64,000 bases of DNA from CAYQQU01 sp964419545 (GTDB taxonomy: Bacteria; Bacteroidota; Bacteroidia; Chitinophagales; Saprospiraceae), in contig CAYQQU010000004.1 in assembly GCA_964419545.1 (NCBI GenBank), positions 97,007-161,006 of the forward strand. The letters are read 5' to 3'. Shown here in pieces: positions 1-8,007 of the stretch. Each line of letters begins with the position of its first letter. Position 1 is the stretch's first letter. The notes below the pieces were generated by a model that was not told the origin of the DNA, searched no databases, and was given only the letters and a program-made list of their open reading frames with translations. Made by a program: the position numbers and the translations under genes.

Positions 1-295
1 CCAGCCGGAAGGGGATACCCAACGGACGATTGTTGGGCGTAGGCTGGATGAGCTCCTCCAGCCGGTCACGTATCTGCCGCTCGTCTTGTTCCGGGCTTGC
101 TTCAAAAGCAATGGAGGCGCCGCGATACAGTTGTTCTCCCAGTGCGAGGCGGCGCGTGGGGTTACATCCGGCAATGGCGATCCAGAAGAAGATCAGAAGC
201 AATGAGAGGCGGGGCGCTCCGGATTTTACGAACAGGGTCGGGGTCTTCGAAAATGGCCAATGCCTTTTCAGGCTGTTCCTTGCTCGCTTCCTCAT
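1..295 (-). CDS. tamL: TamL-like Omp85 lipoprotein, N-terminal fragment
   Basis: Only the first 98 codons are present; the gene continues past the left edge. The fragment has a basic N-terminus, a hydrophobic stretch at residues 30-42 and a good lipobox, IAGC, with the cysteine at residue 44, followed directly by NPTRRL. A lipobox followed by NPTRRL-like residues is typical of the lipid-anchored TamA relative (TamL) of Bacteroidota, an outer-membrane Omp85 barrel that works with TamB. Its ATG overlaps the TGA of tamB in an ATGA tetranucleotide, so translation is probably coupled. The barrel and POTRA domains lie outside the window, so the family call rests on the N-terminus and the tamB neighbour. 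Confidence 0.72.
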   Translation of the reverse strand, partial: MRKRARNSLKRHWPFSKTPTLFVKSGAPRLSLLLIFFWIAIAGCNPTRRLALGEQLYRGASIAFEASPEQDERQIRDRLEELIQPTPNNRPLGIPFRL

Positions 296-3200
296 TCGTT
301 CTCTTTTTTCCCGCTGCGCCCGAAAGATCTTTGAAAGCGCAGTCCGACCCCGCTTTCGTTGACGTTTTCACCGTTGAGCAGGTCGTAGTCGTAGCGATTG
401 AAAACGCGGACTCGGTAAGCGCCGGAGGGCGTCAGTTTGTATTCCAGTACGAAATCGCTGGTGAAATAAGTCGCTGAGCTGGCCTGTTCCTGTGTTTCGA
501 GGTCGACATTGCCGCCAACCCTTACGGAGAGGCGATCGTCGAAAAGCCGCTTGGTCAGGCCGAGTTGCACTTCGGTGACCGTTGACTGGCTTTCCGCAGG
601 GCCGGCTTTGTAGGATTCTACGCCTACGTCCAGTTCCACGCCTTTGACGTAGCGCTCCGAAAGCCGATTCAGGCGGTTGCTGATCAAGTTGCTGATGCTG
701 CTCAGAGCCAGGCTTTCTCCGACTCCGGCGATGGAAGCCTGGCCGCCTCCCTGTGTGATGAAACTATCGAACAACAAGAGCCCGAAGACCTGCGTATTGA
801 GCTCATTCGGGTCGTTCTGCAGGGCGTTCAATTGGCTGCGCACCTGCTCCGCCAGCTGCCCGTCTTCGGTTTCGGGCACCCGAATGTTAAATTGTATGTC
901 CAGGTCTTCCAGCGTACCGCTCATCTGCATCTCTATCTGGAAATCCATGCGGCGGCGTGCTGCAGCCGTTTCGGTTTCGGAAAGCGTGGTCCGCTGCCGC
1001 AACAGGTTGTAAGGCGCGGTGCGGGTAGCGTAGAGTGCGGTGATGTCAAATTCGCTCTGCAGGGGATCGCCGGGCAGTATGATCCGGCTCCCCGGTTGGA
1101 TCTGAAAGTTTTTCTTGACCAGACCCTGGTAGTTGAGCAGGTAGCTGCCTTCTTCCAGGGTGTAGGCTCCGGTGGTGCGCAGGTTGCCCTGTGGGTCCAT
1201 TTCCACACTGATGGCGGCGCGGCCGCGGGCGCTCAGCTTTTCCTGGGTTGCGGGGTCGATGATGACCTGCAACTCGGCGCTCGGCGTCACTTCCATTTGC
1301 AGCGACAGGTCCAGCCCGGTGCGGGGCTCGATGAGTGGCGGAGGGGATGGCCGTCCTTCCGGATCGGTCTCATCGGGGGGCGGCCCGTATGCGATGAAGT
1401 CCTGATCGGCAATGGCCTGGCTTTCGGTAAGCGGCTGGACGAACAGACGCGTGCTATCGAGCGTGGTGGCCTGCACGTCCACCCGGGGCAGGGTGGGCGT
1501 ACCCCGGATGCGGGCGTCGACGGCCAGCAATACCGTGCCGTAGAAGCGGCTGGTGTCCGTAGGTTGGGTTCGCAGGAAAGGAAATTCGGGAGTGGAAAGC
1601 TGCAGGTCGAGCCCAATGTCTGAAAAATGATCGTGTTCAATGCGTCCGCTGAGTTCGGCCCGGCGATTTTCGTTGTCGTAGAGGGCCAGCGTCCCGATAT
1701 CAACGAGCTTATTGTCGATGGTGATGGTGTGCCGACCCTGGGTGCGGTAACGCAATTGCAGGAATTCGATAAAAGCACCGGCTTCTGCAAGGGTGAGTTC
1801 GCCCGCGAGATCCGGTCGGCTGGTCGTCCCGCGCAAGGTAAAACGCCCGTCAATGGCGCCGGCGGCGTTGCGGATATAGTCCCCTGCAAAGGTTTCCAAA
1901 AGCGGCAAGGCCAATTGCTGCAGGTCGATTTCCAGGTCGAAGGCCTGCTCCTGGAAGACATAGTCCCCCTGCACATCCAACTGTCCGGAAGGGCCGTCCA
2001 GCACTGTGCTCAATCGCGCGGCTTTTCCGTTTTGGATCGATGCTGCGGCAACGGACAGTTCACCGACGGGCTGTCCGTCCAGGCGCAACGCCCGCAATTG
2101 CAGGTCGGCCTCAATTTGCGCGGGCAGCGCTGCGCTTATCGTTCCGTCGAGGGCGCCGGTCAGAAAACTGGAATCCAGAGACACCAGCCGGCTGATATTG
2201 CTGAGCTGGTAATTGGCGAATCCGGCAGCCAGCGGCGGAATGCCCACCGTATCGGGCGGCGATTCGGCGGTCAGATAAAACACCTCCTCGCCTTTTTCAA
2301 ACCGTATGCCGGCCAGACGCAGGTATCCGGGCGCCAGGTCGACATAATGGTCCGGGGCGACCTGCCAGCGAGCATCGCTGAATACGAACGGAGATTGAAA
2401 CCGCAACCGGTACGCCTGACTGTCGCGCGGAACGAACTCGGCCTGCACATCGTAAAGTTGGCCCAGCGTTTCGGCGTCGAGCATAAAACGGAGGCCTAAG
2501 CGGTCATTTCCGGCTTCCAATTCGAGCTTGGGCCGGAGCGTAGTCGCTTCTTCGCCCAGGGCAATGCGGTGGGTGCTCAGCTGGGTGAAAAAGCGGCCTT
2601 CGCGTTCGGCGGCGCTCCAGCGCAGCGAATCGATGCGCTGGTCGCCGAACGCGATACGGGGCGCCCGGAAGCGGAACGACAAGCCGTCCGACTGCGGGGC
2701 GAACCGGGCGTCCAGTCGCACCGTATCGCTGACGGACAAGGCGGGTAAAAAGATGGTAGTCAGTTTTTTATCGGGGTACACCCAGACCCGCCCGGTGAGG
2801 TCGATATCCCCGGCTCCGGTGCTGTCCGGAAGGTCGAGCAGCGGCGCCAGCGAGATTTTCCGGTCGAAATATTGCAGTAAAGCGGGAGCAAGCTGGTTCG
2901 GATCGTAATTTCCGAAGAGTTCTAGTCCGATCACTTCCGAGGCGAGGGTGATCTCCCGCCTGCCGCTCGCCAGGCGCCGGGCGGCGAGGTGCAGCTTTTC
3001 GCTCTGGAAAAGGCCGGTCTCGTCTTTGATCTCGGTATTTCTGAGGAAAAGTTCTCCTTGGGGATCCGCCGCTGACAGACTTGGGAAATCCATCTCCAGT
3101 TCGGTGCGGATGGTCAGGGAATCGGCGGACCACCCCAGTGCGGCCAGGTCGGCGCGTACGGCGCCCGTGTCGATGCGCAGGCGAAGCAGCGAATCCCGCC

Positions 3201-5283
3201 AGCCGGCGAGGGCGGCGAAATGGAGAGCGAGGTGGTCGTCTTCGTAGCGCAGGCGGCTATCCAATCGGGGGCCGTCGAGGGTGGCGTTCAGATTCAAATT
3301 GCGATAAGTGTACCGGTTCATATCGAACCGGCCGACGGTAGCGCGCAGGTCGGTTCGCATACTGTCAGGGCGGAGGCCCCGGCCTTTGAGCTGCGCCCGC
3401 AGTCCCAACTGTCCGAAAAGGGTGTCAGCCAGCAAGCGGTCTAGCGCTACTCGGTCGGCTGCCAGGTTGACCTGGTAGCGGGCGTCCTGATAATCAGGGG
3501 TGAAGGATATCTGCAGGTCGTGACTGAAAGGACCGACCGCGGTTTCCCATTGCCCGAAGTGAACGAAATCGCGCAGCGTACCGGCGAAGGTTCCGTCGAA
3601 AGCTATCGCTCCCAGGCGTTCTACCGGACCGGGCAGCGTGTCGGACAGGAACCCGCGCCAGTCTTCCGGCCTCGTCCGCAACCGGAAAGTATCGGTGCGC
3701 AGCTGTAATTGGGCCGGCTTCGTCCAGTCTTGCAATAAGCCGGTCAGCTGCAGTGAGGTATGCGCTTCGGTTGTAATGTCGAGCCGGCCCAGTTGCAGGC
3801 GGCGGCTGGTTCCCTTCAGGTCGGCCTCAACCGCAATGCGACCCAGGCGATCCAGGCCGCCGGGCAGGGACAGGTTAGGCAGACGGCGGCGCAGCTTTTT
3901 ATTGTCCAGCGAAACGGCGAGGCGAAGACCTTCACTTTTGAATTTTTCGGGCTCGCTGAACTGCCGAACATTGCCGGAAACGGTGATATCCGCCGCATCA
4001 GCCAGGGTCAGATTGAGGTCTTCGATCGACAGGTTGGATACGGGCCCCTTTACCTGGCCGCTGCCGGCGACAAAACTTTCGCGATCGAGTTGCAGGGCCC
4101 CCAGGGTGTCGCCGAAAAAGTAGGCGAGGTCGGCCAGGTTCAGCTTACTTTCCCGCAGCTGAAAATCCACTGACAGTTGCGTGATATCGCTCCAATCGGC
4201 AAAAGACCCGTAGGCGAGGTCGAGCTCGTACGCCAGTCGGCTGTCCGGAGTGGTCAGCCGAAACGATCGGATCGCTGCCGATTGAGGGGTAAGGGCGAGC
4301 TCGCTCTGGGTTTGCATCAGTCGCAATCCGCTTTTTTCCGAAAATGACAAATCCCGGATGGCGGCGGCGAGGGTCGTGCTATCCCACTCGATTTTTTCCA
4401 TCTGCAGCTGCAGGTCGTTGATTTGCAGATGGTCGGGATCGAGGCGCCCGGCTGTGGTCATTGCCGGTTGGTCGATGCGGTCGTATTGCAGGTAGGGAGC
4501 GCCAATGGTCAGCTGATCGAGGCGAATGGCCCAGCCGATGTCCGGGAAAACGGGCGGTGTGGATGTCGTATCGGTGGAAGGGGGCGTCGTGGCGTTGGCG
4601 AACGCCATTTCGAGGCCGTTGATCGCCAGTGCATGCAGGTCGATCCGTTGGTTGGCCAGGTCGAGCTTTTGCGGTCGGATTTGCAGCTCGCGCCATTTGA
4701 TCCGCGAATATTGCCTGGCCAGGTCATCGGTGAGGGAGAAATCCAGGTTTTCGATGCGCAGGTCGCCCAGGCTGAAAGTCCACGGTTCGCCCGATTCCGG
4801 AGCAGGTTCTTCGCTGCTGAAAGCATCCAGCAGGAATTGGAAGTTGAATGATTCGTTTTCGGCAGGCCGCTGCAATTGCAACCGGATATCCTGCAGGGCG
4901 ACGATCTCGATATTGGCTTTTTGGCGGAACGGGAACAATCCCTGCAATCTGGCTTCGAGGCGGCCGGCGTACAGCAGGGTATCGGCAGCAAGGTCTTCCA
5001 GATAGACGTCTTCCAGGAGCAGGTGATCAAAGAAATGCAGTCGCAGCCGGCCGATGGACAAGCGGGTGTCGAGGCGCCGGCTGAGTTGTTCAGTCAGTTC
5101 GCGTTGCAGGCGCTGCTGGATGGCCGGTCGCTGGAGGAGCAACCAAACCAGCACGAGCAGACCGAACAGGATCAGCAAGAGGATGCCCAATGGGATTAGT
5201 ATGCCTCGCAGGCGTTTTCGCAAAGTACCGAAGGCTGTTTTGGTGAAAGGGAAATACAAGTTTAAAACTGAAAGCCAACACAA
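292..5283 (-). CDS. tamB: TamB-type translocation/assembly module protein
   Basis: This 1663-residue protein has one N-terminal membrane anchor (about residues 28-50, IPLGILLLILFGLLVLVWLL), a long beta-rich periplasmic body full of alternating LDL/LRLD strands, and a C-terminal TamB (DUF490) domain over roughly the last 400 residues. That domain carries the usual region around PGSRIILPGDPLQSEFDITA and ends near the barrel-like FNRYDYDLL segment. TamB proteins span the periplasm from the inner membrane to an Omp85 partner and help insert outer-membrane proteins or move lipids. Length and architecture fit the Bacteroidota family. The chosen ATG is the only start before the anchor. It follows a metalloprotease gene by 37 bp and overlaps tamL by 4 bp, so it probably belongs to the same operon. 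Confidence 0.93.
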   Translation of the reverse strand: MCWLSVLNLYFPFTKTAFGTLRKRLRGILIPLGILLLILFGLLVLVWLLLQRPAIQQRLQRELTEQLSRRLDTRLSIGRLRLHFFDHLLLEDVYLEDLAADTLLYAGRLEARLQGLFPFRQKANIEIVALQDIRLQLQRPAENESFNFQFLLDAFSSEEPAPESGEPWTFSLGDLRIENLDFSLTDDLARQYSRIKWRELQIRPQKLDLANQRIDLHALAINGLEMAFANATTPPSTDTTSTPPVFPDIGWAIRLDQLTIGAPYLQYDRIDQPAMTTAGRLDPDHLQINDLQLQMEKIEWDSTTLAAAIRDLSFSEKSGLRLMQTQSELALTPQSAAIRSFRLTTPDSRLAYELDLAYGSFADWSDITQLSVDFQLRESKLNLADLAYFFGDTLGALQLDRESFVAGSGQVKGPVSNLSIEDLNLTLADAADITVSGNVRQFSEPEKFKSEGLRLAVSLDNKKLRRRLPNLSLPGGLDRLGRIAVEADLKGTSRRLQLGRLDITTEAHTSLQLTGLLQDWTKPAQLQLRTDTFRLRTRPEDWRGFLSDTLPGPVERLGAIAFDGTFAGTLRDFVHFGQWETAVGPFSHDLQISFTPDYQDARYQVNLAADRVALDRLLADTLFGQLGLRAQLKGRGLRPDSMRTDLRATVGRFDMNRYTYRNLNLNATLDGPRLDSRLRYEDDHLALHFAALAGWRDSLLRLRIDTGAVRADLAALGWSADSLTIRTELEMDFPSLSAADPQGELFLRNTEIKDETGLFQSEKLHLAARRLASGRREITLASEVIGLELFGNYDPNQLAPALLQYFDRKISLAPLLDLPDSTGAGDIDLTGRVWVYPDKKLTTIFLPALSVSDTVRLDARFAPQSDGLSFRFRAPRIAFGDQRIDSLRWSAAEREGRFFTQLSTHRIALGEEATTLRPKLELEAGNDRLGLRFMLDAETLGQLYDVQAEFVPRDSQAYRLRFQSPFVFSDARWQVAPDHYVDLAPGYLRLAGIRFEKGEEVFYLTAESPPDTVGIPPLAAGFANYQLSNISRLVSLDSSFLTGALDGTISAALPAQIEADLQLRALRLDGQPVGELSVAAASIQNGKAARLSTVLDGPSGQLDVQGDYVFQEQAFDLEIDLQQLALPLLETFAGDYIRNAAGAIDGRFTLRGTTSRPDLAGELTLAEAGAFIEFLQLRYRTQGRHTITIDNKLVDIGTLALYDNENRRAELSGRIEHDHFSDIGLDLQLSTPEFPFLRTQPTDTSRFYGTVLLAVDARIRGTPTLPRVDVQATTLDSTRLFVQPLTESQAIADQDFIAYGPPPDETDPEGRPSPPPLIEPRTGLDLSLQMEVTPSAELQVIIDPATQEKLSARGRAAISVEMDPQGNLRTTGAYTLEEGSYLLNYQGLVKKNFQIQPGSRIILPGDPLQSEFDITALYATRTAPYNLLRQRTTLSETETAAARRRMDFQIEMQMSGTLEDLDIQFNIRVPETEDGQLAEQVRSQLNALQNDPNELNTQVFGLLLFDSFITQGGGQASIAGVGESLALSSISNLISNRLNRLSERYVKGVELDVGVESYKAGPAESQSTVTEVQLGLTKRLFDDRLSVRVGGNVDLETQEQASSATYFTSDFVLEYKLTPSGAYRVRVFNRYDYDLLNGENVNESGVGLRFQRSFGRSGKKENE

Positions 5284-5320
5284 CTTGTTCGATGCTCCCC
5301 GTCCTGCGGTGCGCCTGCTT

Positions 5321-6367
5321 TCAGAGGAGGCGGACGCCTACCATCTGCCAGGATCGCCGGGTGTAGATGGCCTCGATACTTTTGCGGCCGAAAATATCTT
5401 CGGCTTCTTCTACCGTTTGCGCGGCCCATTGCGAGAAGCCGATAGTGGGGTTGTTGTTTTTTTCGAGCGTGTTGTACCAGATCTTACCGGCTTTTTCCCA
5501 GGCGTGCCCGCCGAGATAGCGGGCGAGCAGGTAAAAAGCATGGTTGGGGATACCGGAGTTGATATGGATGCCGCCATGGTCTTTATCCGTCTTGAAATAG
5601 CTGTTCATGTGAAACGGCTGCTTGTCGGGCGACAGCTTTCCCCGCCGGCAGGCGCCGGGCGTGGCGAGTGACCGCAGGGCCAGCGGATCAGCGGGAGAAG
5701 TTCCCACCAGCGCATTTTCTCCGACGAGCCAGCTGGCTTCGTGGGCCTGCTGGTTTTTGCTGAACTGCACGACGAGGCAGGCAAAGATGTCGGCCAGGCT
5801 TTCATTGAGGGCGCCGGCCTGGTCGTAGAGGCCCAGCCCGCCCGAATGTTCGTTGACCCCGTGCATGTATTCGTGAGCGATAATCGACAGGTCGTCGGCG
5901 AAGGTTTGAAAAACGTTATTATCGCCTTCGCCCAGCTGAATCTCGTCTTCGGTCCAGAGGGCCTGCGTCCAGGGTCGGTTGGGTATTTTCCGGACGCGGA
6001 CGTTGGCTTTCAGCGTTTTCCCGTTCCCGTCGACCGAGTCGCGCCGAAAGTGCTCCGCAAAAAAGCGATGGATCGTACCCAGATGATCGTAAGTGGTGTC
6101 TACGTCGGCAACGCCTGATGCCGGTTCGCCTTCGCGCCGGCTTCGGTTATTGCTCTGCTGATCGAGGATATGGCGGTCGGGGCGGCGGGTCTCGCCATCG
6201 GGGATCAGCGCTACCGGCCGCAGGGAAGCCGGGTTGAGCCGGGTGGCCCGCAACAGGCGCACCTGTTCGCTGATATTGATGAATCGGAGGGTTTCCTCAC
6301 TATCCGTCGAGCCCAGGTCTTCGGCGGAGATGATACAGAATATGGGGTTGCGCGCGTCGTTGCACAT
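5321..6367 (-). CDS. M4 family (protealysin/thermolysin-like) zinc metalloprotease, copy 1
   Basis: This is a 348-residue neutral metalloprotease. The zinc motif HEYMH is at residues 165-169, the third zinc ligand is in GALNESLAD (Glu189), and the catalytic-histidine region reads GGIHINSGIPNHAFYLL near residues 266-282. The catalytic core starts at about residue 88 (DVDTTYDHLG), preceded by a short propeptide-like segment, and no signal peptide is visible. This compact layout is that of protealysin-like M4 enzymes rather than the long-prodomain secreted thermolysins. It is a tandem paralogue of the next gene upstream (36 bp away) and lies 37 bp before tamB. The N-terminal ~85 residues are poorly conserved between the two copies, except for a similar ISAEDLG/STDDLI start. 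Confidence 0.92.
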   Translation of the reverse strand: MCNDARNPIFCIISAEDLGSTDSEETLRFINISEQVRLLRATRLNPASLRPVALIPDGETRRPDRHILDQQSNNRSRREGEPASGVADVDTTYDHLGTIHRFFAEHFRRDSVDGNGKTLKANVRVRKIPNRPWTQALWTEDEIQLGEGDNNVFQTFADDLSIIAHEYMHGVNEHSGGLGLYDQAGALNESLADIFACLVVQFSKNQQAHEASWLVGENALVGTSPADPLALRSLATPGACRRGKLSPDKQPFHMNSYFKTDKDHGGIHINSGIPNHAFYLLARYLGGHAWEKAGKIWYNTLEKNNNPTIGFSQWAAQTVEEAEDIFGRKSIEAIYTRRSWQMVGVRLL

Positions 6368-6403
6368 GTCGGTTTTAGTTTTAAATGCAGTTGCAGAAAG
6401 GGG

Positions 6404-7438
6404 TCATGGAATAACCCCGACCAATTGCCAGGAGCGCCGGGTAAGCAGGGCCTCAAGGCTTTGCGAGCCGAAGAGTTCTTCGGCTTCGGCGATGGTCAGT
6501 TCCGCCCAATCAGTGAATCGGATCAGGTGGTTATTGTTTTTTTCCAGGGCGTTGTACCAGATCTTTCCGGCTTTTTCCCAGGCGGGCCCGCCCAGCTGGG
6601 TAGCCAGCAGGAAGAAAGCGTGGTTGGGAATGCCGGAGTTGATGTGGACGCCGCCCGAATCGCGGGTCGTTATGACGTAGCCGTCCATGTGGTAGGGCTG
6701 ATTGTCGGCCGGCAGGCCGCCTCGCTTGCAGGTTCCGGGCGCTTTCAGGGAGCGCAGGGCGAGGGTGTCCGCATCGCCGCCGCCCATCAGAATGTTATCG
6801 CCAACGAGCCAGTCGGCCTCGTGAGCCTGCTGTTTTTGGTCGTGTTGGACGATCATACAGGCAAAAACATCGGCAATGCTTTCGTGGAGCGCGCCGGTTT
6901 GGCCGTGGTAGCTTAGTCCGCCGGAATGTTCGATAAGACCGTGCATAAATTCGTGGGCGATGATGGACAGGTCGCCGGCGAAGGTGCGAAATATCCGGCG
7001 GTCTCCTTCGCCGATAAGCAGCTGATTGTCGTGCCAGAGCGCCTGCGTGAAGCGGGAGCGTTCGTCGACCTGGAAGCGGACGGTGGCGCGCAGTTCTTTG
7101 CCTTTGCCGTCCAAAGAGTTGCGATTGAAATGGTCTAGGAAAAAGTGGTAGATCAGACCGAGATGGTCAAATACCCGGTTGACGTCTTTCACAATGCTCT
7201 CCTGTGCATCGTCTTCCATCCGGTCGTGTTGCTCGACATGGTCGTGAACGATGCGGCGCAGGCGGGGCAGCGCGCCGGTAGGGGTGGGGGCGCCGGCGGG
7301 TTGATTGGTCCGGTTCTCTCGCTTTTGGCGGGCGGCTTCGCTCCATTCGATGGTTGCGGTGGTTCCGCGCCTGCCTATTATTCCCAGCGTGATCAGATCA
7401 TCGGTGGAAAGGATGCCGTAAGCGGGGCTGTGGTGCAT
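6404..7438 (-). CDS. M4 family (protealysin/thermolysin-like) zinc metalloprotease, copy 2
   Basis: The 344-residue paralogue of the downstream protease has HEFMH at residues 162-166 and a third zinc ligand in GALHESIAD (Glu186). Here the usual Asn of the NES triplet is His. GGVHINSGIPNHAFFLL supplies the active-site histidine region. The conserved core begins near residue 84 (DVNRVFDHLG). No signal peptide or membrane segment is visible, so export, if any, would use an unrecognised route. The start is 14 bp from the end of the gene for the small oxidase-domain-like protein. Key catalytic residues are intact in both copies, so neither looks like a pseudogene. The different N-termini may be separate propeptides or recognition segments (inference). 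Confidence 0.92.
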   Translation of the reverse strand: MHHSPAYGILSTDDLITLGIIGRRGTTATIEWSEAARQKRENRTNQPAGAPTPTGALPRLRRIVHDHVEQHDRMEDDAQESIVKDVNRVFDHLGLIYHFFLDHFNRNSLDGKGKELRATVRFQVDERSRFTQALWHDNQLLIGEGDRRIFRTFAGDLSIIAHEFMHGLIEHSGGLSYHGQTGALHESIADVFACMIVQHDQKQQAHEADWLVGDNILMGGGDADTLALRSLKAPGTCKRGGLPADNQPYHMDGYVITTRDSGGVHINSGIPNHAFFLLATQLGGPAWEKAGKIWYNALEKNNNHLIRFTDWAELTIAEAEELFGSQSLEALLTRRSWQLVGVIP

Positions 7439-7452
7439 TGGAGGTTATTTGG

Positions 7453-8007
7453 TTACGGGCAGTGGGTTCGCAGTTTTAGCGCACCGATCGTCAGTTGCGG
7501 TAGTGCTGCTTCGACGCTGTCGTAAAACGGAGAAGCTTTTAAGGTAACGTCGAAGGCGCCTTCCCGCACCGCCGGAGCGAAAATCTCCGGCCGGCGTTTC
7601 AGCCGGGGCGCCAGATCGATATTGTAGATAAACTCTTCCTGATCTTGTCGCAAGGCGTCGTAGGTAAACATTCCCACGAAGAAGGGCGACTTTCGGCCTT
7701 CGGCGATCGCTTCCGGGGGGGCGTTCACGAATAGCTCTACGGTAGCGTTGCGCACGCCCGTTATGGCGGCGCCTTCCACAACCAGGATCAGGCAATCGTC
7801 GGGGTTTTCCAGCGCCTGCTCCTGCAGCAGCCGGTCGGCGATGCCCAGCGCTTCGGTCGACAGCGGAACGGTCAGAAATACCTGATCGCCGGTATTCGCG
7901 GCGCCCAGGGTTTCCTGCGTGCGGCTCGCCGGCGGCGGTGCATTTTTGGAAGTGGATTTGCAATGCCAGCCCGAGAGGAGCAGCAAAAAGTACAGGCTGT
8001 ATCTCAT
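7453..8007 (-). CDS. Free-standing protein resembling the C-terminal domain of the adjacent polyphenol oxidase
   Basis: This 184-residue protein begins with a hydrophobic export signal (MRYSLYFLLLLSGWHC). Cys16 follows it, but the bases of a lipobox are not met (GWHC rather than L-A/S-G/A-C), so lipidation is uncertain. The rest can be lined up by eye with the last ~150 residues of the neighbouring oxidase: VFLTVPLSTEALGIADRLL with VEIPFAINREMLDTLLVIA, VELFVNAP with INVFINRE, then FFVGMFTYDAL with GTFFLMRHEM, and FIYNIDLAPRL with YDLLFDLTPTL. It therefore looks like a solo copy of the PPO C-terminal (KFDV-type) domain. Its ATG overlaps the oxidase stop codon (ATGA), which suggests co-translation. 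Function is not known; a chaperone, inhibitor or lid role is speculation. Confidence 0.62.
   Translation of the reverse strand: MRYSLYFLLLLSGWHCKSTSKNAPPPASRTQETLGAANTGDQVFLTVPLSTEALGIADRLLQEQALENPDDCLILVVEGAAITGVRNATVELFVNAPPEAIAEGRKSPFFVGMFTYDALRQDQEEFIYNIDLAPRLKRRPEIFAPAVREGAFDVTLKASPFYDSVEAALPQLTIGALKLRTHCP

Noticed and set aside
7453..8007. Emfourin (protealysin inhibitor) gene beside the M4 proteases
   Set aside because: Length and sequence fit the C-terminal domain of the neighbouring polyphenol oxidase better, and an export signal is present.
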